Positions 1-12,714 of a stretch of 64,000 nt of DNA are shown piece by piece. The notes beneath the pieces are model-generated. The model was not told the origin of the DNA, searched no databases, and saw only the letters and a program-made list of their open reading frames with translations. The DNA lies in NCBI GenBank assembly GCA_905182995.1, contig CAJJDP010000159.1, positions 62,001-126,000 of the forward strand, written 5' to 3'. The DNA is from Paramecium octaurelia. Its lineage: Eukaryota > Ciliophora > Oligohymenophorea > Peniculida > Parameciidae. Every line of letters begins with the position of its first letter. Position 1 is the first letter of the stretch. Both the position numbers and the translations under genes were made by a program.

Positions 1-1492
<1,492 letters not shown>

Positions 1493-2084
1493 TAATTTTA
1501 TGATTTTAATTCACTTAATCACAGTCTTAATTCTACTCATTATTGATGATTTTAATACATAATGATGATAATACATAGGATAAGGGATTAGTTTTAAAGA
1601 CTTTACGATGTTCAACTTCAAAAATGTTTATAAAATATATACTTTATTCTATTCAATGACTGTATTTTTGGATTTCATAAAAAAACTCGAAGTAGGGAGT
1701 TCTCCTTTTTTGAAACTAGAACATTTATCTTAACTACTAGGTGAATCAACCATATCTTAGAATTAATTATACAGTTCAAATAGACAAAATGTAATATAAT
1801 TACTACAAATAATATATAAATACAGCTTATCTAATCAAGTAGAACATTATAAATACAAGCATTAAGATTCTAAGATAAATTTTATTTAACCATTAGGTTC
1901 AATTACTTCAATTTTATTATTTATGTGTGATTTTTAATAATAATTTTAACATCAAAGATTTGCATAATAGTAGTCTGGATTCTCATAAAAAAAGTAAACA
2001 ATTTGATACCATAATGAATATGTCTGAATAATAAATGATCATATTTATATTATTGAAGCTCATAATTCATTTATTCAATTTCTT
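1493..2084. other. Intergenic, 592 bp, no convincing gene
   Basis: AT-rich spacer between two minus-strand genes. One short minus-strand frame (1753 down to 1511, 80 codons, begins MVDSPSSQDK) is open and contains a possible intron, but it has no recognisable domain. It is not called. The 3' UTR of the upstream gene and the parafusin promoter must lie here. Confidence 0.5.
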
Positions 2085-2645
2085 TCACATTCCAGTGATA
2101 ATGTTGTAATTCCTCTATTGATCATCTTTTATATGCGATTTGCCCATCTTGGGAATATCTTCAATAAAGAATCGCTATTAAGATGAGCTATTGGGGGTTC
2201 CTTTTGTCATTCCTTAAACTGGGTTCTAATTTGACTTTTGTCTCTTCTCAAGTCCATGTAAATTTGAGGCACTTTTACTTTAATTGATTTAGACATTTCT
2301 AGGACTGACAGGATTGCTTTTATAATTGGTGACTGTAGGAATGTCAAAATTTTGATTTAATGGTTAAATTTCCTTTTTTTGTGATTGATTGATCTAACTA
2401 TGGTAATTTAATAGTAGTTTTTGAGTTTGAGCAATTCTATCCTGTAGTGCGGAGTGTTGATTGCTTTTATGGATAGACAAAATAAACTCAAGCAGTTTAA
2501 TTGTCAGTTCTTAATATTTTTTTTCCTATGCAATTTATTTGGCATTCTCTTGGGATACAAAAATCTTATTGAATTCTCTAGAAAGAAAGAAATTCTATTC
2601 TAAAACATTGAAGAACTCTTAAATTAATTATTACAATTTATCCAT
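2085..2645 (-). CDS. Hypothetical Gln-rich protein, 186 aa
   Basis: Single open frame, MDKLQQLIQEFFN to ...NIITGM, closed by TGA at 2087-2085. The first 85 residues look helical and amphipathic (LEQNFFLSREF, TIKLLEFILSIH). The rest is polar and rich in Gln, Asn and Ser. No known domain was recognised and no intron is needed. It is divergent from the SIN1-like gene at 2850, with a 204-bp shared upstream region. Coding status rests on open frame and composition only. Confidence 0.55.
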
Positions 2646-2849
2646 TTCTTAATTATTCTAAATAAATAATTATACTCAATTGATATATTTTAAATTAAAT
2701 AGCAACAAATGATATAATTAAAGTCGTTTGCACAAATGTGAAAAGATCGTAGCCAATATATCACTATTAGGGTTTATCCTTAAAATATGATGAAAATTAA
2801 TTTATTGTTTAATCATATTTTTATTGTAATGGACAATTTATATTTGCAA

Positions 2850-4571
2850 ATGCACTAATAACCAATAAAGTGGAACAACCAATCCAGAAGCACTTGCTCA
2901 TCAAAAGAATAGAACAGCAAAGAATTTGATTGGAATGATATCGAATGTCTCTATTAGCAGTGTTAACAATAGGATCAAGCCTCAAACGTGACCAACATAA
3001 TCAAAAGCAGCCAAGATTCGGAGTTTAACCTCAAAATGAATCAATTAGTAAGAACAAACAATCAAAGTAGTCAAAGTGAAGTTAATGAAAATTAAGCCAC
3101 TCTAGAAATCAACGAAGACGAGAAGGAAAAATGTAATGTTTAACCCCAGAAAATTGCATTTAAACGCAGCAACTCATCCTACAAAGAACATACGAAATCA
3201 TTCTCATAGGTGATTCTGGAACAAGAGAAGTTTAAAAGATATCGTAATAACAAAAGAAGTGCCAAAACACTTGTATTGATTTCTTCTAAGAGATCATTAA
3301 TGACACCTTTGTTTAGAACTAACGAAAATAAAAATGTCATTACAGTATCCATTAACTACTTAAACTCACGATACTCTAAGACTCTCTTTGTCAATAAGGA
3401 AATCTTGGCCTGTGAACTAATAGTTCTTGCTCTTCAGGAATACAAGAGAACTGCAGAATTTGATTAGAACTTATTAAAATACTCAAACTTCTCATTGGCT
3501 TATCAACTGACAAGCTTCGATGATTATTGCGATTTTTCAGCCCAACCATCATTTAAAGATAGTATTGTTAATAATTAGATTATGAAATAGAACGATGGCC
3601 AGTAATATTAATATATCACTGATAACGTTGGAATGAATATGAACAGGGAGTACTTTAATTTGGAATTAAATTCTAAAATCAATTTCAAATGGCTCACTCT
3701 ATAAATATTAGACACTTCAACTTTTGGCATTGATTTATCTACCATCGAAATAACTCAGAAGACGTATCCAACTTAAATAATTTTATTAATAGAAGACACC
3801 TAAAATGAAATATTTTACAATTTAAAATTTCAAGAAAACACAACCATTTTGGATATCTACAAATAACTATAAAAGAGAAACAATTTTAAGTATAATCAAA
3901 GCGAATGCGTCTTCCTACTAAAATACCCCTGTGTTAATGTCAATAATTAAGAACCATTAGATATTAAATTCCCCATCTCCTTACTTCCAATTCATTGGTT
4001 GATTATTTAATACAAGACTTCCTCAGATCATCTCAATGATCCTAACAGTAATTATGGATTCAAAAAATCCTCAATGATGTCAATAGCCTCCTCCATAATC
4101 TAAAAAGATGACTAGCTTGATCAAAAAGCTCTCTAGATGTTCAACTATTAAGAATATAAGTTATTAAAAATAGAAAACAATGGATTAATAAGTGAAGTCA
4201 TTATTGGAATAGACTTTTTTGATTTCTATTACTACTACGCCACCAAAAAACAATAAAAATATTCTTTCTACAAGTTAACAAAATGGGTGGTTCAATTCTT
4301 ATTGCAACATCATTTTTCTGGGCAATCTAAAGATTATAAAAGAATTCCAATTTCCTCCATCCTCAAGGTTGGAGTGAAAGATAATGAATTACTCATAATT
4401 AAATATCTTAAGGACGATGAAAAGACAAAAATAATAAAATTCATGTTTCCCAAAGAAAATTAAGAAGCCGACAAAATAAAAGTAAAAGAGGAGTCATAAA
4501 AATTAAAGCGTATTATTGAAAAGCTGTAATTCATAATTTAAGAGAGAAGGAAAAATAATCACTAATTATGA
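2850..4571 (+). CDS. SIN1/AVO1-like TORC2 subunit candidate, 573 aa
   Basis: Intronless frame starting MHQQPIKWNN. A low-complexity N terminus (1-150) is followed by three globular blocks in the order of SIN1. A beta-grasp-like block near 160-260 contains TVSINYLNSRYSKTLFVNK and would correspond to CRIM. A second ubiquitin-like block near 280-350 (NLKFQENTTILDIYKQLQ) would be the Ras-binding-like domain. A C-terminal block near 430-565 (YQEYKLLKIENNG, EVIIGI, then LLIIKYLKDDEKTKIIKF and a final helix) matches the layout of the SIN1 PH domain. SIN1 scaffolds TORC2 at membranes. The assignment is by domain order and remembered pattern, so it is a hypothesis. A start further downstream is possible. 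Confidence 0.5.
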
Positions 4572-4943
4572 TTACATTAAATAAACTTTCATATTCTCAA
4601 AGTTTCTTAGAAACAATATATAATTAGTATTTTTTTATTATTTTGATATTGGACAATAAAATATCAAATCCTAAGTGGATCTTAAGTCAAAAATCTGTTT
4701 TTAACATTATTCATAAAACTATCATATCATTAACATAATCAAATCTTATGTACTGAACTATTAATCTATTTTTTTTGACCAGAATAAATAGTATTTTGAA
4801 AAACATTATGGTTTTTATTGCAAAACTAAGTAGGGATTGTTTAGATATATCTCATTTCTTAATTAGATCATAATTATGAAGAAGGTCATAAGAGATATAA
4901 AAACTTTATCGTTAATTGAATGCTTTATAAATTATTTGTTTAA
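4572..4943. other. Convergent intergenic spacer, 372 bp
   Basis: Lies between the stop codons of two convergent genes. AT-rich with T-runs; no RNA gene, repeat or frame worth calling was seen. Confidence 0.6.
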
Positions 4944-6216
4944 TCATGATAATTCACTTTTAATATCTAATAATTCTTATTTCTCCTTTAACTGCATTTA
5001 TAGATATTCCATTTCTAATTTCAACTATTCCATAGCTTCAGCTTATTCGTTTCTTTGTTGTAATTCTTCCTCTAGTTGATCTTTTAATAATTAATTTTCT
5101 TAAAATAATTCATCTCTCTATGCCTCAATTATATAATGTTTTTCTAATTCCTGCTTAAACTCAAGTTCTCTTTCCCTGTCGATTTGAGTTTATTAATCTA
5201 TTTTCTTTTATTACTCAATTATTATTTATGATAATTATATTTAATTTAAATTTTCATACCCTATTGATGCCATCTATTGTGAGATTAAATTTTATTGCTG
5301 ATTGAATTATTATTCTAATGACTGAGCGTATTATTAGCTTTCTTGAAGTTTTATTTTCAATTCTTCAACTTAATTTTAGATATCTAAATACTATTTCTAC
5401 AATTCTGCATAGGATTCTTAATATTAGTTAACTTATCCATTCAATTCATTAATTCTATACTGTTTTTCATAAATCTATTAGTTATAATATTCCTAAGTTT
5501 CAAGTTCTTTTTGATTGAAATTAGAGATAATGGCATCCTTTTCAGTGATCTGATCATAGAACTCTTGAAGTTGAGTTTTCATTTAAGCGATTAATTCTGC
5601 ATCATCATTTGATTAATTTTACTTGATGTCTGAAGATTACTAGTTGTCTGATTATTCAAAGGAGTTGTTTTTTCCTTATTCAATTTAATTTTCAATGAAG
5701 GAGGTTTATTGTTGATAATCTCTTTTATTGAGGAATACCTATTGAGGTTTAGGCTGATTATCCTAGATTTCTTCAAATTCATTTTTGATTTTGAGGGGAC
5801 TCTACACTTACTCGATGATAGTTTCCTTGAATAACTCTTCTTTAATTAATTATTCTGGCTATTTTAGTTTTAAGAATTATTAGAAACAATCACAATCCAA
5901 AATCTCTTGTCGAGAGGCTAATGTCTATAAATAGCGCTGTAATCCATATTTGCGTTCATTGATTTATTCAATAGATTTGCCAACTAGAAATGTTATGAAG
6001 TTTTTCTTCGGCAATAAAGGCAGCTATTTAAAGGTTAATTCAAGGATTCGATTCAACTCTTCGAATTGCGAATATCTTTTCTAGACACTCCATTATTTAA
6101 TTCCAACTTTGACTGAAATTTAATAAAAAATGGTCGTACCCTCATATGAGTAAGAAATAATTTCGATCTATGATGTATACTATCGATCTTACGTTGATTG
6201 ATTGCTATTGCTGCAT
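4944..6216 (-). CDS. PX-domain coiled-coil protein, about 415 aa
   Basis: The N-terminal PX domain binds phosphoinositides. The key segment KRYSQFEELNRIL is followed by LPLLPKKNFITFLVGKS and a helix with ERKYGLQRYLQTL. From about residue 150 to the end it is a Gln/Glu-rich coiled coil. One intron is at 6168-6192 (25 nt). I chose the ATG at 6216 (MQQQQSIN) because sequence upstream looks like AT-rich leader; in-frame ATGs at 6267/6264 would add 16-17 residues and leave only 6 bp to the neighbour. The PX domain is closely similar to that of the adjacent 6274-7912 gene. Endosomal or membrane targeting is inferred from PX. Confidence 0.85.
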
Positions 6217-6273
6217 ATTGTAAAATAAATTTTATATAATTTGTTAAAAATTTGATGAAGTCATCATGGTATA

Positions 6274-7912
6274 TCATTTATGCCAATTGCCTAAACCAGT
6301 CTCATCTTCCTCATCTGAATCAATTTTCTGATTCTAATTTTACAACTTTAAGATATTGTCCATTTTGGCCTCAATCAACTGTTTTGATTTGACCTACTCA
6401 TCTTGATCACCAGCTTTCCATTTCTTTGGAAAATGCCACCACTTAATCAACTCATCCTTACCACCAGTAACAAGAATCTGAGTGGATTCTTGCCAAATCA
6501 ATTTGGTGATGGCTTTGTCGTGTGCCTTAAGTACAACTGAAGTTAAGAAAACGTATTACATTAAGGTTATAAATCTAGTGCATTATATATAGTGACAGTC
6601 CCATCATCATTACCAACAAACAATTCCCCTCTTTTACTTGACCATTGAACTTCTCTAGTCTAAAAATTAAATCGAGTATACTTTAATTTTGGCTTGAATT
6701 TTAGTTTTAATCTTGCCCACGTTCTCTTGCAAACATTTACCCACATCTAAAACACAAATCACACCATCATCATAAGATACGGATATCAAATAGTTTTTCT
6801 GATAGTCCAAGACTAGACCTCGGATGAATGAAGTGCTCGTCTCAATTGTCAACATTACTATTGGTTATGCCGGCTTTATGTTTAATATGTACAGTTGGCC
6901 ATTCCTATTACCGACCACAGAGATTTGTCTCTATTCATTATAGGTCAATGAAGTTAGTTCGTGTTTGCCAATTGAAAAATCTAGGATGATAAGTGAGAAT
7001 TCGAACCTGACTTCAATCCCCCTTAATCCATATCAATTACTTTATAATGGGTGTCTTTGGAAACAGAGTGAATCTACCCATTTCTGTAAAACAAACCCAT
7101 TATCCTGGCCATATGAATTTCAATTTCAATGCTCTATTCGTACTTATTGAAAGAATCTCTTTCTGACACCTTAATAAAGTTAATATTTCCAGAGTCCAAT
7201 CTATACATATTTGGCTGATTATGTTACCCAACTAGCAAGGTGCATGTGATTGGCTCATAAAACATGCAGATTGCTTAAGTACTATACTCTTTGGTCCATA
7301 ACTTTTTGTAGGAAAACTCTCCTTCCTCCTACTTAATGTAGCATTCAACTTATCCAACCGGAATGGTTTTGACTTCTCCCTATTCGGAATCCCAAGGCAT
7401 TTTCATGTTGTTGACATAAGCATCCACTCTATTTAAAACACTCATATCTGCTTAGAGGAGGAACATCACCCCTTGGTCAGATTGGGCAACATCACGTATG
7501 CCCATTATTGTCTTAAATGAATGAAGTAGGTTGGGAGGGAGGATTTCTTCGCATTATTCAAGCTTATTACAGATTACTATACCTGCAAGAAGTCTCGGAG
7601 CAATTAGGAATGATAGATTTCACGACGGACTATTAATTACTAAAGATATTTCTCCAAGCCAGCTCTTCGATCCTCCAATTATTCCTTTGACTTTCCAACC
7701 AAGAACGTAATAAAGGCCTTCTTTGGCAATTCGGGGAGTTCTTGAAAGAGCGGGATCAATTTCTTGTGCAAATCCTCGAATTGAGAATAGCGCTTAGGAA
7801 TTTGCCATTGTTGTTTGTTTCTTGCCTTGATATCAATCACGTATTGCACATTCGAAGATTCCTATTGATATGAAGGAATGGTCACCTTGTAGTATATATT
7901 GATTTGATACAT
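6274..7912 (-). CDS. PX-WD40 repeat protein, 515 aa
   Basis: PX domain at about 1-115 (PKRYSQFEDLHKKL, LPELPKKAFITFLVGKS) followed by a linker and WD40-type repeats, for example HELTSLTYNEQRQISVVGN, GLVLDYQKNYLISVSYDDG and ITKLIWQESTQILVTGGKD. Four introns keep the frame: 7563-7582 (20 nt), 6981-7006 (26), 6660-6681 (22) and 6537-6559 (23). Removing them gives exactly 516 codons. The acidic tail ends LGNWHK. Probably a phosphoinositide-bound scaffold on endocytic membranes, by family inference. Tandem with the PX coiled-coil gene downstream. Confidence 0.9.
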
Positions 7913-7969
7913 TTATGGATTCATTCATGAGTAACATATTTTAATTAATAAATTAAAAGAGTTTTCGCA

Positions 7970-8454
7970 ATGATCTAGTGTTTATTCCTAGTTAGCAGAC
8001 AAGGCAAGACCAGATTGACGAAGTGGTACAATCAATCACTCACCACTAAGGAGAAGCAACGTTTTTTGAAGGAAGTATTGCCATTGATGTTATTGTAAAG
8101 ATAAACTCATTAGTATTGACACGCGGCCAAAAGATGTGCAACTTCTTGGAATATGTGGAATACAAGATTGTTTATAAGCGATATGCCTCACTTTATTTCA
8201 TAGCCATTTGTGACAAGGAAGACAATGAACTCTTGATTTTGGAGATCATTCATCATTTTGTGGAAGTCTTGGATAAGTATTTTGGCAATGTCTGTGAGTT
8301 GGATCTCATCTTCAACTTCCACAAAGCCTATTACATCTTAGATGAATTGTTACTGGCTGGCTTCATTTAAGAGCCAAGTAAAAAAATTATACTTAAAGCA
8401 ATCACTAGTCAGGAAGCTCTAATAGAGGAAGGCAATGATGATCAATCTAAATGA
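7970..8454 (+). CDS. AP1S: Clathrin adaptor AP-1 sigma subunit, 152 aa
   Basis: Small chain of the AP-1 clathrin adaptor at Golgi and endosomes. [54 protein letters not shown] and [19 protein letters not shown] are the diagnostic sigma segments. One intron at 8075-8100 (26 nt) restores the frame between LKE and INSLVLTRG. Length equals that of known sigma subunits. KMCNFLE and KRYASLYF favour AP-1 over AP-2. It starts 57 bp from the divergent PX-WD40 gene. Confidence 0.95.
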
Positions 8455-8513
8455 TTATTAAAAGAAATACATTAATAACTTGTTATGTTTAATTATACAA
8501 CACAATTTTATAT

Positions 8514-9188
8514 TCATTGATTTGGTATTGTCAGAATTTAACAAATATTATCATCATGATTAATCTGTCCTCTATCCGAATTTCTCGAACCGCTACTTAA
8601 ACAAGTGTTTTATCTCATCGTCCTTCTCTACTAGTCCCCTTAACTATTCATTCTATTGGAAGGAGAAAACATGCTTTTGTTCTTTCGGTGTCTCAACTTA
8701 CTCGTAATTACCCCCATCTGATTGTCCAAGTCCATCTAAACTAACAATGTTTAATCGTTTAGTTATTTTTCATAATCCTATAATTATTATTATTAATAAT
8801 TACATACTTCTTATAATAATTTTATTGTTCCTTCATTATCTTCAGAGTTACTTTATAAGAGTGACTGCATTTCCAACTTTTGAACATTCGAAGAGAAATG
8901 AGAGTGACGTGACTTTTTCATTTCCTTGTTGATTGTATTCTCATCCTCTCTCTTTTTTAAATTATTAAGTGTATAAGGTCTCGAAAGAATATATTGCATT
9001 TTCTCCAAAAAGTAACCCTTTACAGGATCTTTTTTCAAATCGAAATGTTCCACTAGTTCAGCTATCCTTAATATCAATTGCAACAACTCCTTTGTTTCAA
9101 TCTCTTCCCTAAAAAAACTTTACTCCAATCCATTAAGCTTTGAATAGTATTCCAAATTAAACTCTCTTCTAGCACAAAATCGAGACAT
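8514..9188 (-). CDS. Unknown protein, 214 aa, paralog of next gene
   Basis: Starts MSRFCARREFNLEYYSKLNG. A helical block has AELVEHFDLKKDPVKGYF and EKMQYILSRP; the rest is charged and Ser/Asn-rich. A candidate intron at 8778-8807 (30 nt) has canonical ends but contains no TGA, so its retention would also be open. The block D-L-x3-P-x-K-x-Y-F-x-E-K-M recurs in the 9418-9976 gene, so the two are local duplicates. No known domain was recognised. Confidence 0.65.
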
Positions 9189-9417
9189 TTAAGTAGATTG
9201 GTTTACAATAATTTAATAATTACCCCAAAGTTCATATTACAATTTAAAAATAGCAAGTATATACGATATTGATCACAAAACAAGTGAAATAAAATAGAAT
9301 CTAACCAAAAAAGTTGAAAAGTCATTGGAATCTTACAAATTCATTACTATAAATTATACTCATTATATATTCATATATTACTAAACAACCATCTCAATAT
9401 AAATAATAACTATCAAA

Positions 9418-9976
9418 TCATAAATCAAGCATGTCTAGAGTAGGAGGCTTATAAATTTTGGTGAAGGTTCTGCTTGGAGACTTTCTACTGGGATTCTTTT
9501 TCTATTTTCTTTACTATAATTTTTCCGTTACTTACTACAACTATTTGGCATAATCATTATTTATAATCTTTTCAATATTCTCCTTCTAATACAAAAAGTC
9601 CTGAAAATATAAATATCGAGTAAATTACATTTTGTAATTGTTTAATCCCTCTAGGAGTAATTGTTTGGTTTTTCATAGTTTCATATTGATAATTCTGATA
9701 ATAATGTTTGAGATTTTCTTGACCAGTAGGTGAATTACGCCTTGTACTTGGGGCTGAAACAATCAAGGTTTGCATAGTGCAAGGTGATTGCATTAAACGC
9801 TTCATCTTCTCTATAAAATATTATTTCATAGGATTGTTATTCAAATCATAGTATTCGATGAACTATCTATAGATAAGTGCTAATTGAGTTATCTGTTCGT
9901 ATTAAGTATCACCATCTTCAAATTGTTTCTCAAGTTCAAGTGCTTATTGGATTTACAGGCGTGAAGGGGAAGCCAT
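9418..9976 (-). CDS. Unknown protein, 176 aa, paralog of previous gene
   Basis: MASPSRLQIQQALELEKQFE start, helical block IYRQFIEYYDLNNNPMKQYF then EKMKRLMQSP, basic tail with RKSPSRTFTKIYKP. One intron is at 9601-9628 (28 nt, contains the only frame break). Divergent from the GTPase-like gene with only about 22 bp between start codons, so one short region must drive both. Function unknown. Confidence 0.7.
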
Positions 9977-9998
9977 AAAATTAACAACTAATTAATTA

Positions 9999-11782
9999 AT
10001 GTTAATGTAATTCTAAATCATAGGCAAAAATGGTGTTGGAAAAAGAACTCTAATTGAACTACTTCAATAACAATTCCAGTTAGAATTGGTTACATCTAGA
10101 GCGGATGTTGCAATCTATTTATTTGACATTAGTGATCAAAACAGCTTAGAATACTTAAAGAATCGTTACAATTCGGAAACCTAAACTAAGAGTACCTATT
10201 TGATTGGCAATAAACTTGATCTCATAGATCGAAGAAAAGTTTCGAGTAAAAATGCTTTACATCTACAAAGGTGAAAATGCCCTTAAATTCTCTGCAAAGT
10301 ATGGAATGAGCTACCATGAAGTATCCTGCATCACCAAATAAAATCTTAGTCATCTTATCTATGTATACCTTTCCATTATTCTCTCAGGCTCTTTAATTAT
10401 AGATGCAACAACAGAGTGTGAATATGTCTTAGAGACATCAAAAATCATCCACAATTTCTGTCCTCAAGTTTAACCGTATCTCTTAAAAAAATGAAAATGT
10501 CTCTCAAACTGAAAGCGAAGCCTCACCAAATTCCATAAGGATTGACAACTCTCAAGGAAGCAACAACTAAAAAATCAATTCTACTCATTCCTTCAGATAA
10601 AAAGAATTAAATGTTAACTAATCTTAAATCCAAATGAGAAGAGTCCAAACCTATGTACCTGGCGATTCAGATTCCCCTTTAAGGAATAATCAGGAGAACC
10701 TAAGCAAATCTAATCTAAACGATTCATAAAGTAGTCCATCCATCAGATAGGATTAAGTCATGAGTTTTTCAAATAAGAATACTAATACATTATAACAGAC
10801 CTAGCAAAAATACTCAGAAGTGAATTTAACTAAATTCGGTTAAATTGGCGAAGACAATACTCCTAAAAATTAAAAAATCAGTAGATGGCTTGAAAATGAT
10901 ACAAATAAAAATTAAAATTTCAATTCTTAAGTCATCTACTAAAGATCTCCTTCTAAACTTCAATCTCAAATCTATACAAGTAGATCAGCATTTAATGAAA
11001 TGAGTAATTCTCAAGATAAATTTACAACCATCTAAGACTCAATGAAAAATGGATTGGAATAATTTAAACAATTTTAAGTAGAAATTGAGGAAAAATGTTA
11101 TTCAGAAATTCAGAACTATATTTAGGTTGGTTGTGAAAAGGTATTTGATAGTTTCAATGAAGATTTATTTTAGCAGAAGGAATAAATTTAGAAGCCAGAA
11201 AAAGTTCCTAAAAACAGAGATTCTATCAATATTTATGATATTTCTTAGTTTATTAGATAAGAGAATGATAATAACTATAAGACCAAATCCTTTTAGAATA
11301 ATTATTTTCATCACCAAACAAAATCCACTATTTTGACTATTGAATAAAATCCTTAATCCAGCTAAGAGTATATTTCAAAAATGGCAACCAACAAGCCTTT
11401 CAATTAACCTCGTAAAAGCACTAATAGAAATAGTTATAGAAATAAATCTTAGAATGGTATTGTAGTTTAATTGAGAGAACAAGTCAATACTTAATTTAAT
11501 AAAACTCCAGAAAGACAAATGAATTATAAATCTATCACACCAAACAAACAACTCATAAAATGTGTTGATTTGGAAGATAATAAAAATGAGAAATTATTTT
11601 CAGTACAATTTAAACTCAAAACAGGAAAGGCAATTAATATAGTTATGAAAAAAAATGATAATCTAATCCAAATTGCATAAGAAAATGCATAGAAATACAA
11701 ACTGGAACATAATGCCTATATTCAATTACTTAAGATTTTGAAGGATAAATATAGAACAATTTTAGAAAATTAACATATATGA
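9999..11782 (+). CDS. Small-GTPase-like domain lacking switch regions, fused to long C-terminal part, 577 aa
   Basis: The first ~105 residues carry Rab-like pieces: a P-loop-like GKNGVGKR (residues 10-17, with Arg replacing the Ser/Thr after Lys), ADVAIYLFDIS, GNKLDLID (G4) and SAKYG (G5). Only about 19 residues separate the P-loop from ADVAIYLFDIS, so switch I, the G3 DxxG and switch II are absent. Introns at 10246-10270 and 10363-10387 (25 nt each) join this to a 460-residue low-complexity region and a C-terminal block (LFSVQFKLKTGKAINIV) with a beta-grasp look. An ATG at 10005 is an alternative start. Probably not a normal GTPase; role unknown. Confidence 0.75.
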
Positions 11783-11826
11783 TACTTTATATATATATCT
11801 ATATATAAATATTTTAAATTTTAATT

Positions 11827-12224
11827 ATGTCTAATAGGAGCAAGTAGAATGCATCAAAAGGACCAGGTAATCCATAATATTATAATAAGATAAGGGAGCA
11901 TTTCCATTAGATCATTTTCATGAGTGTGACAATGAGGCAAAATAATATAATTAATGCATCCAAAAACATGAGAACATGCCTAAGCGATGTAGAAAATATT
12001 AAGTTGACTATTTGCAATGCAGAATGAATAATGGACTTATGGAAAAAGAAGATTTGAGTAAATTAGGATTAGGACCAGAAGTATAGTTTGATATTAACTT
12101 TAAGACATCTTGGGAATCAGAGGAATAGGAAAAATAATTCTTATTTGATAAAATCAATAGAATGAAAACCAAGGCTATGGAAGAAGTACAAAAAAAAACA
12201 GAGTAATCAAAACAATAAGAGTGA
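11827..12224 (+). CDS. COX19: COX19-like cytochrome c oxidase assembly factor, 124 aa
   Basis: Twin CX9C protein of the mitochondrial intermembrane space, needed for copper-dependent assembly of cytochrome c oxidase. GAFPLDHFHEC then CDNEAKQYNQC and CRKYQVDYLQC give two C-x9-C helices. RMNNGLMEKEDLSKLG is the COX19 signature. One intron at 11867-11889 (23 nt) joins KGP to DKGAFPLDH. The C-terminal 45 residues after SKLGLGPE are charged. Confidence 0.93.
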
Positions 12225-12589
12225 TTTTATAACATTGCTATCATAAGAGCTCTTAAATATAAGAGTTTTCTTTAATTGTAGTTTACTATTATCAAGTTAA
12301 ATGAATGTCAAATCTGCTTAAATAGCGAATGATTATCTGATATCTTAAGTAAAATGGCGATTAGATTATTCTGTTTCTTGTATTTTTAAGCAAATCCTTT
12401 TTGTTACTCCCATAAATTTAATCCTCGTCTTAATACTTAATTCAGGCATTTCAACTTATCTCTTTTCTTGCGATATTAATTATTCTAAAATTGCCAAATT
12501 TAGATGATCATAATGAAATTATAATCTATTGTCAATCAGTTTTCTCGTTTGCCATATAAAATTCTATTTGTTAATTTGATATTAACATT
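12225..12589. other. Spacer between COX19 and tRNA-Glu, 365 bp
   Basis: Two overlapping minus-strand frames are open here for 60-80 codons, but with TGA as the only stop this is expected by chance in AT-rich DNA. Neither has a clear start and both end inside COX19. Nothing is called. Confidence 0.5.
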
Positions 12590-12661
12590 TCCGGTATAGT
12601 CTAGTGGTTAGGATATCAGGTTTTCACCCTGGGGACCCGGGTTCAATCCCCGGTATCGGAA
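12590..12661 (+). tRNA. tRNA-Glu (anticodon TTC)
   Basis: 72-nt cloverleaf. The acceptor stem TCCGGTA pairs with TATCGGA (one G-T). D-arm GGTCTAG-type sequence is followed by anticodon loop TTTTCAC with TTC at 12623-12625. The T-arm CCGGG/TTCAATC/CCCGG is perfect. No intron, and CCA is not encoded. It decodes GAA/GAG and is not one of the UAA/UAG-reading tRNAs ciliates also need. Confidence 0.97.
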
Positions 12662-12664
12662 AAA

Positions 12665-12670
12665 TTTTTT
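12665..12670 (+). terminator. Pol III T-run terminator
   Basis: Six consecutive T residues begin four bases after the tRNA discriminator base, the standard RNA polymerase III stop signal. Confidence 0.85.
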
Positions 12671-12714
12671 ATTATTTTTTATAATTTATAAATATTACAA
12701 AAAGAGTTAAATTA

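Noticed and set aside
12225-12560. Two minus-strand frames beside the tRNA as a small gene
   Set aside because: Both are open only because TGA is the sole stop, they overlap the COX19 3' end, and neither has a start codon with protein-like sequence after it.
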